In this document: positions 6,227 to 7,355 of the stretch, in pieces | How positions within the stretch are numbered: the stretch's first letter is position 1 | Layout: every line of letters starts with the position of its first letter | Source: Candidatus Moraniibacteriota bacterium | GTDB lineage: Bacteria; Patescibacteriota; Minisyncoccia; Moranbacterales; GCA-2747515 | Direction: 5' to 3' | NCBI GenBank assembly: GCA_029933995.1 | Contig: JAOZNB010000066.1 | Location: 1-7,355 of the forward strand | Length of the DNA: 7,355 bases | The notes under the pieces: model-generated | What the model was told of the DNA's origin: nothing | Databases searched by the model: none | What the model saw: only the letters and a program-made list of their open reading frames with translations | Made by a program: the position numbers and the translations under genes

Positions 6227-6451
6227 ATGGCGACAACAAGAGAAGAACATATAAATTGGTGCAAAGAGCGTGCTTTGGAATATGTGGACAGAGGTGATCT
6301 GGACAATGCCTGGGGGTCTATGGTTTCAGATTTGGGTAAGCACCCTGAAACAGCTGGCTATGCAGTTATTCAGCTCGGCATGATGTTGAAAATGTCGGGT
6401 AATATGAACACCAAAGATGAGGTGAAAAAATTCATTGAAGGTTTCAACTAA
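6227..6451 (+). CDS. small conserved phage-type protein, 74 aa
   Basis: The protein begins MATTREEHINWCKERALEY, continues with DLDNAWGSMVSDLGKHPET and ends in KKFIEGFN. I recall near-identical patterns in small uncharacterised proteins of tailed phages and prophages, always about 75 residues with this same ending. The function is unknown to me. It is short, soluble and helical. GGGAGGAG (6215-6222), four bases before ATG 6227, sets the start; an upstream in-frame ATG at 6167 lies inside the -10 box. It has its own near-consensus promoter, an upstream copy of the 35-base element, and a strong terminator, so it is a self-contained expression unit. Its presence is the clearest sign that the block has a mobile or viral link. 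The family recognition is from memory and needs a search. Confidence 0.85.
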   Translation: MATTREEHINWCKERALEYVDRGDLDNAWGSMVSDLGKHPETAGYAVIQLGMMLKMSGNMNTKDEVKKFIEGFN

Positions 6452-6475
6452 AACCTTGCATGAATATTTTTTTAG

Positions 6476-6514
6476 AAAGTGATGACGAGAATTCGTTGTC
6501 ACTTTTTTCTTTTG
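6476..6514 (+). terminator. intrinsic terminator after the 74-aa gene
   Basis: A 13-bp stem with two G-U pairs: AAAGTGATGACGA (6476-6488) with TCGTTGTCACTTT (6493-6505) around GAAT, followed by a T-rich tail. Confidence 0.92.
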
Positions 6515-6526
6515 CTTAACAATTTT

Positions 6527-6561
6527 GTTGGCCCTATGGGACGAAGTTCGAACGGTTTTAT
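6527..6561 (+). repeat. 35-base intergenic element, copy 3
   Basis: The core is CGAAGTTCG (6542-6550), followed by AACGGTTTTAT, with GGCCCTATGGGA to the left. It starts 13 bases after the T tail of the preceding terminator, so it belongs to the upstream region of the 79-aa gene, not to the end of the 74-aa gene. Confidence 0.85.
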
Positions 6562-6571
6562 TGCAATAAAA
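6556..6571 (+). repeat. perfect 16-base palindrome overlapping element copy 3
   Basis: TTTTATTGCAATAAAA reads the same on both strands. It overlaps the right end of the element just as the hairpin does at copy 2. It could be a protein-binding dyad. AT richness makes chance possible. Confidence 0.6.
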
Positions 6572-6590
6572 TGATATGTTTGGTAGTATA

Positions 6591-6596
6591 TATAAT
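6591..6596 (+). promoter_or_regulatory. -10 box of the 79-aa gene
   Basis: A perfect TATAAT with no acceptable -35 hexamer at 16-18 bases. The missing -35 could mean the promoter depends on an activator bound at the upstream element. The ATG at 6576 lies upstream of this box, so the real start is downstream, at 6642. Confidence 0.5.
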
Positions 6597-6641
6597 GTCG
6601 TTCAAGTAGTTTATTTAAAATTCAATAGTGAGGATTTTGTT

Positions 6642-6881
6642 ATGCCCCTAAAATTTTTTAGTCCCACAGAAGTTGATCGAATGATGAAGTTGGCAGAAAA
6701 GTCTTATCGTCCAAAGCAAATTCTTGAGTTACAAGAAGCAATTGAATCTGAGACGCGCGTGGCTGAAGTAAGACTTGCGTCCACGGGCGTGCTTGATCAA
6801 AAACATGCAATGAAAATTGTGGAAATGATGTTACAAAAAGATGCGTTGTATGGCGCATGGACTCGTGGTGAAATCGAATAA
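6642..6881 (+). CDS. hypothetical protein, 79 aa
   Basis: Not recognised. It begins MPLKFFSPTEVDRMMKLAEK and is predicted to be mostly helical and soluble, with a charged middle (QEAIESETRVAEVRL) and an acidic end (TRGEIE). The short length, the PTEV helix start and the alternating charges would suit a small binding or adaptor protein, but nothing supports a specific role. GAGG at 6630-6633, eight bases before the ATG, is a modest Shine-Dalgarno; an in-frame ATG at 6576 lies upstream of the -10 box and is excluded. It has an upstream copy of the 35-base element and a terminator immediately after the TAA. It forms the last of the four accessory units, before the oppositely oriented tRNA-Gln. 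Confidence 0.75.
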   Translation: MPLKFFSPTEVDRMMKLAEKSYRPKQILELQEAIESETRVAEVRLASTGVLDQKHAMKIVEMMLQKDALYGAWTRGEIE

Positions 6882-6921
6882 CAACCTGCCAGCAGAGAAT
6901 CTACTTCGGTGGGTTTTTTGT
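6882..6921 (+). terminator. intrinsic terminator after the 79-aa gene
   Basis: AACCTGCC and GGTGGGTT pair over 8 bp with two adjacent G-U pairs and a loop of about 17 bases, followed by a T run (TTTTTTG). It begins right after the stop codon. On the other strand the tail is T-poor, so it probably serves the + gene mainly. Confidence 0.8.
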
Positions 6922-6934
6922 TTATCAAAAATTG

Positions 6935-7006
6935 TTGGGCTGGTAGGATTCGAACCTACGCATAGCGGAACCAGAATCCGCTGCCTTACCGCTTGGCTAC
7001 AGCCCA
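6935..7006 (-). tRNA. tRNA-Gln (anticodon CUG)
   Basis: Read on the minus strand from 7006 to 6935. The acceptor stem TGGGCTG pairs perfectly with CAGCCCA, the D arm contains AAGCGGTAAGGC, and the anticodon stem GCGGA/TCCGC holds the loop TTCTGGT, with CTG as anticodon reading CAG. The T arm is GTAGG-TTCGAAT-CCTAC. The T-A first pair is typical of tRNA-Gln. The discriminator is A and no CCA is encoded. A plus-strand open frame crossing it (6841-7065) is an antisense shadow. Confidence 0.93.
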
Positions 7007-7030
7007 ATGCTTTTTTGCACGCTTTTTTGC

Positions 7031-7058
7031 ATTATACACTACTTTTTACAAAATACAA
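7031..7058 (-). promoter_or_regulatory. promoter of tRNA-Gln
   Basis: On the minus strand TTGTAT (7058-7053), 16 bases, then TATAAT (7036-7031). The predicted start near 7024 is about 18 bases before the tRNA 5' end. Confidence 0.7.
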
Positions 7059-7091
7059 GGATTGACAAGGTAATCCCTCACACCCCTAAAC

Positions 7092-7120
7092 AAAAACCAC
7101 CTAAATCATAGGTGGTTTTT
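7092..7120. terminator. bidirectional intrinsic terminator
   Basis: Perfect 12-bp arms AAAAACCACCTA (7092-7103) and TAGGTGGTTTTT (7109-7120) around AATCA. Both strands end in a T run. It separates the tRNA-Gln promoter region from the transposase remnant, which reads towards it from the right. Confidence 0.93.
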
Positions 7121-7129
7121 ACATAACAT

Positions 7130-7315
7130 TTACTTTAATTTGATATACTCATGAAAGAACATATCTGGACTTCTATTCCAAAGAGATAATAATACTGACA
7201 TTAATATACTCAATCTATCAGCTCCTTTTTGAGTTCTAGATCCAAAGGATATTTTTCTTTTTAAAATAAGATGTCTTAAACCTCTCTCTGTCTTATTGTT
7301 GGAGACTGTATAATA
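7130..7315 (-). pseudogene. IS66-like transposase, C-terminal remnant
   Basis: On the minus strand 61 codons are open from 7315 to the TAA at 7130-7132. The peptide contains SNNKTERGLRHL, then RKISFGSRTQKGADRLS and a closing helix with LSLWNRSP. The NN-x-x-ER-x-LR stretch followed by RK-(I/N)-S and a G-A-D/E-x step is the hallmark of the IS66 C-terminal part, and its Glu is the last residue of the DDE triad. A stop at 7318-7316 and very AT-rich DNA beyond it show that the rest of the gene is missing or displaced, so this fragment cannot transpose. No terminal inverted repeat is evident in the window. A family related to IS66 is possible. Confidence 0.7.
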
Positions 7316-7318
7316 TTA

Positions 7319-7355
7319 TGTGTAAATGATAAAATAAATTATTAATAAATCATTT
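7319..7355. repeat. AT-rich inverted repeat at the window edge
   Basis: AAATGAT (7324-7330) and ATCATTT (7349-7355) form a 7-bp dyad ending on the last base, so the arms may continue outside. It borders the point where the transposase remnant is cut off. Confidence 0.35.

Noticed and set aside
4207..6561. CRISPR array
   Set aside because: There are only three diverged copies, about 0.5 to 1.9 kb apart, each linked to a gene start; there are no regular spacers and no cas genes.
6841..7065. Plus-strand 74-aa open frame containing GLVGFEPTHSGTRIRC
   Set aside because: It is the antisense of tRNA-Gln and also overlaps the end of the 79-aa gene and a terminator.

Overview
The window looks like a chromosomal segment of a small-genome, low-GC bacterium. 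My best guess is a Patescibacteria/CPR lineage of the Parcubacteria type. The reasons are strong AT richness, tightly packed housekeeping genes with no Shine-Dalgarno, tRNAs without encoded CCA, and the order prfB-ftsE-ftsX followed by a rhomboid. No phylogenetic marker is complete enough here to prove this. UGA works as a stop: an intact RF2 gene is present and the rhomboid gene ends in TGA. This argues against the recoded Gracilibacteria/SR1 lineages.

Left part (1-4189), housekeeping. The tail of an unidentified gene (1-135) is followed by tRNA-Thr(CGU). Only 20 bases later prfB (RF2) begins, split by the classic autoregulatory +1 frameshift at CTT-TGA-C; the plain open frame starting at 556 lacks the first 53 residues. 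ftsE and ftsX encode the ABC-type divisome regulator of septal peptidoglycan hydrolysis. They are separated by an unusually long 133-base gap that holds a possible operator and a TATAAT box 7 bases before the ftsX ATG. A perfect terminator closes ftsX, and a rhomboid intramembrane protease with a six-cysteine loop follows.

Middle part (4200-6920), accessory block. Four genes all read rightwards: a YdcF/DUF218-like protein, a 293-aa coiled-coil protein of unknown function, a 74-aa phage-type conserved protein and a 79-aa unknown. Unlike the left part, they have Shine-Dalgarno sequences (strong in the first three), three have clear sigma70-type promoters, and three are followed by strong intrinsic terminators. 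A 35-base element lies upstream of three of them. Its three copies differ mostly by transitions, and within a 9-base core every difference keeps dyad symmetry. This is the most interesting signal in the window: a candidate operator or structured element defining a small regulon.

Right part (6935-7355). tRNA-Gln(CUG) lies on the minus strand with its own promoter, followed by a perfect bidirectional terminator. Last comes the 61-codon C-terminal remnant of an IS66-like transposase, cut off upstream by an in-frame stop. The accessory block therefore sits between a conserved housekeeping cluster and a tRNA plus dead-transposase junction, which fits a plastic part of the genome.
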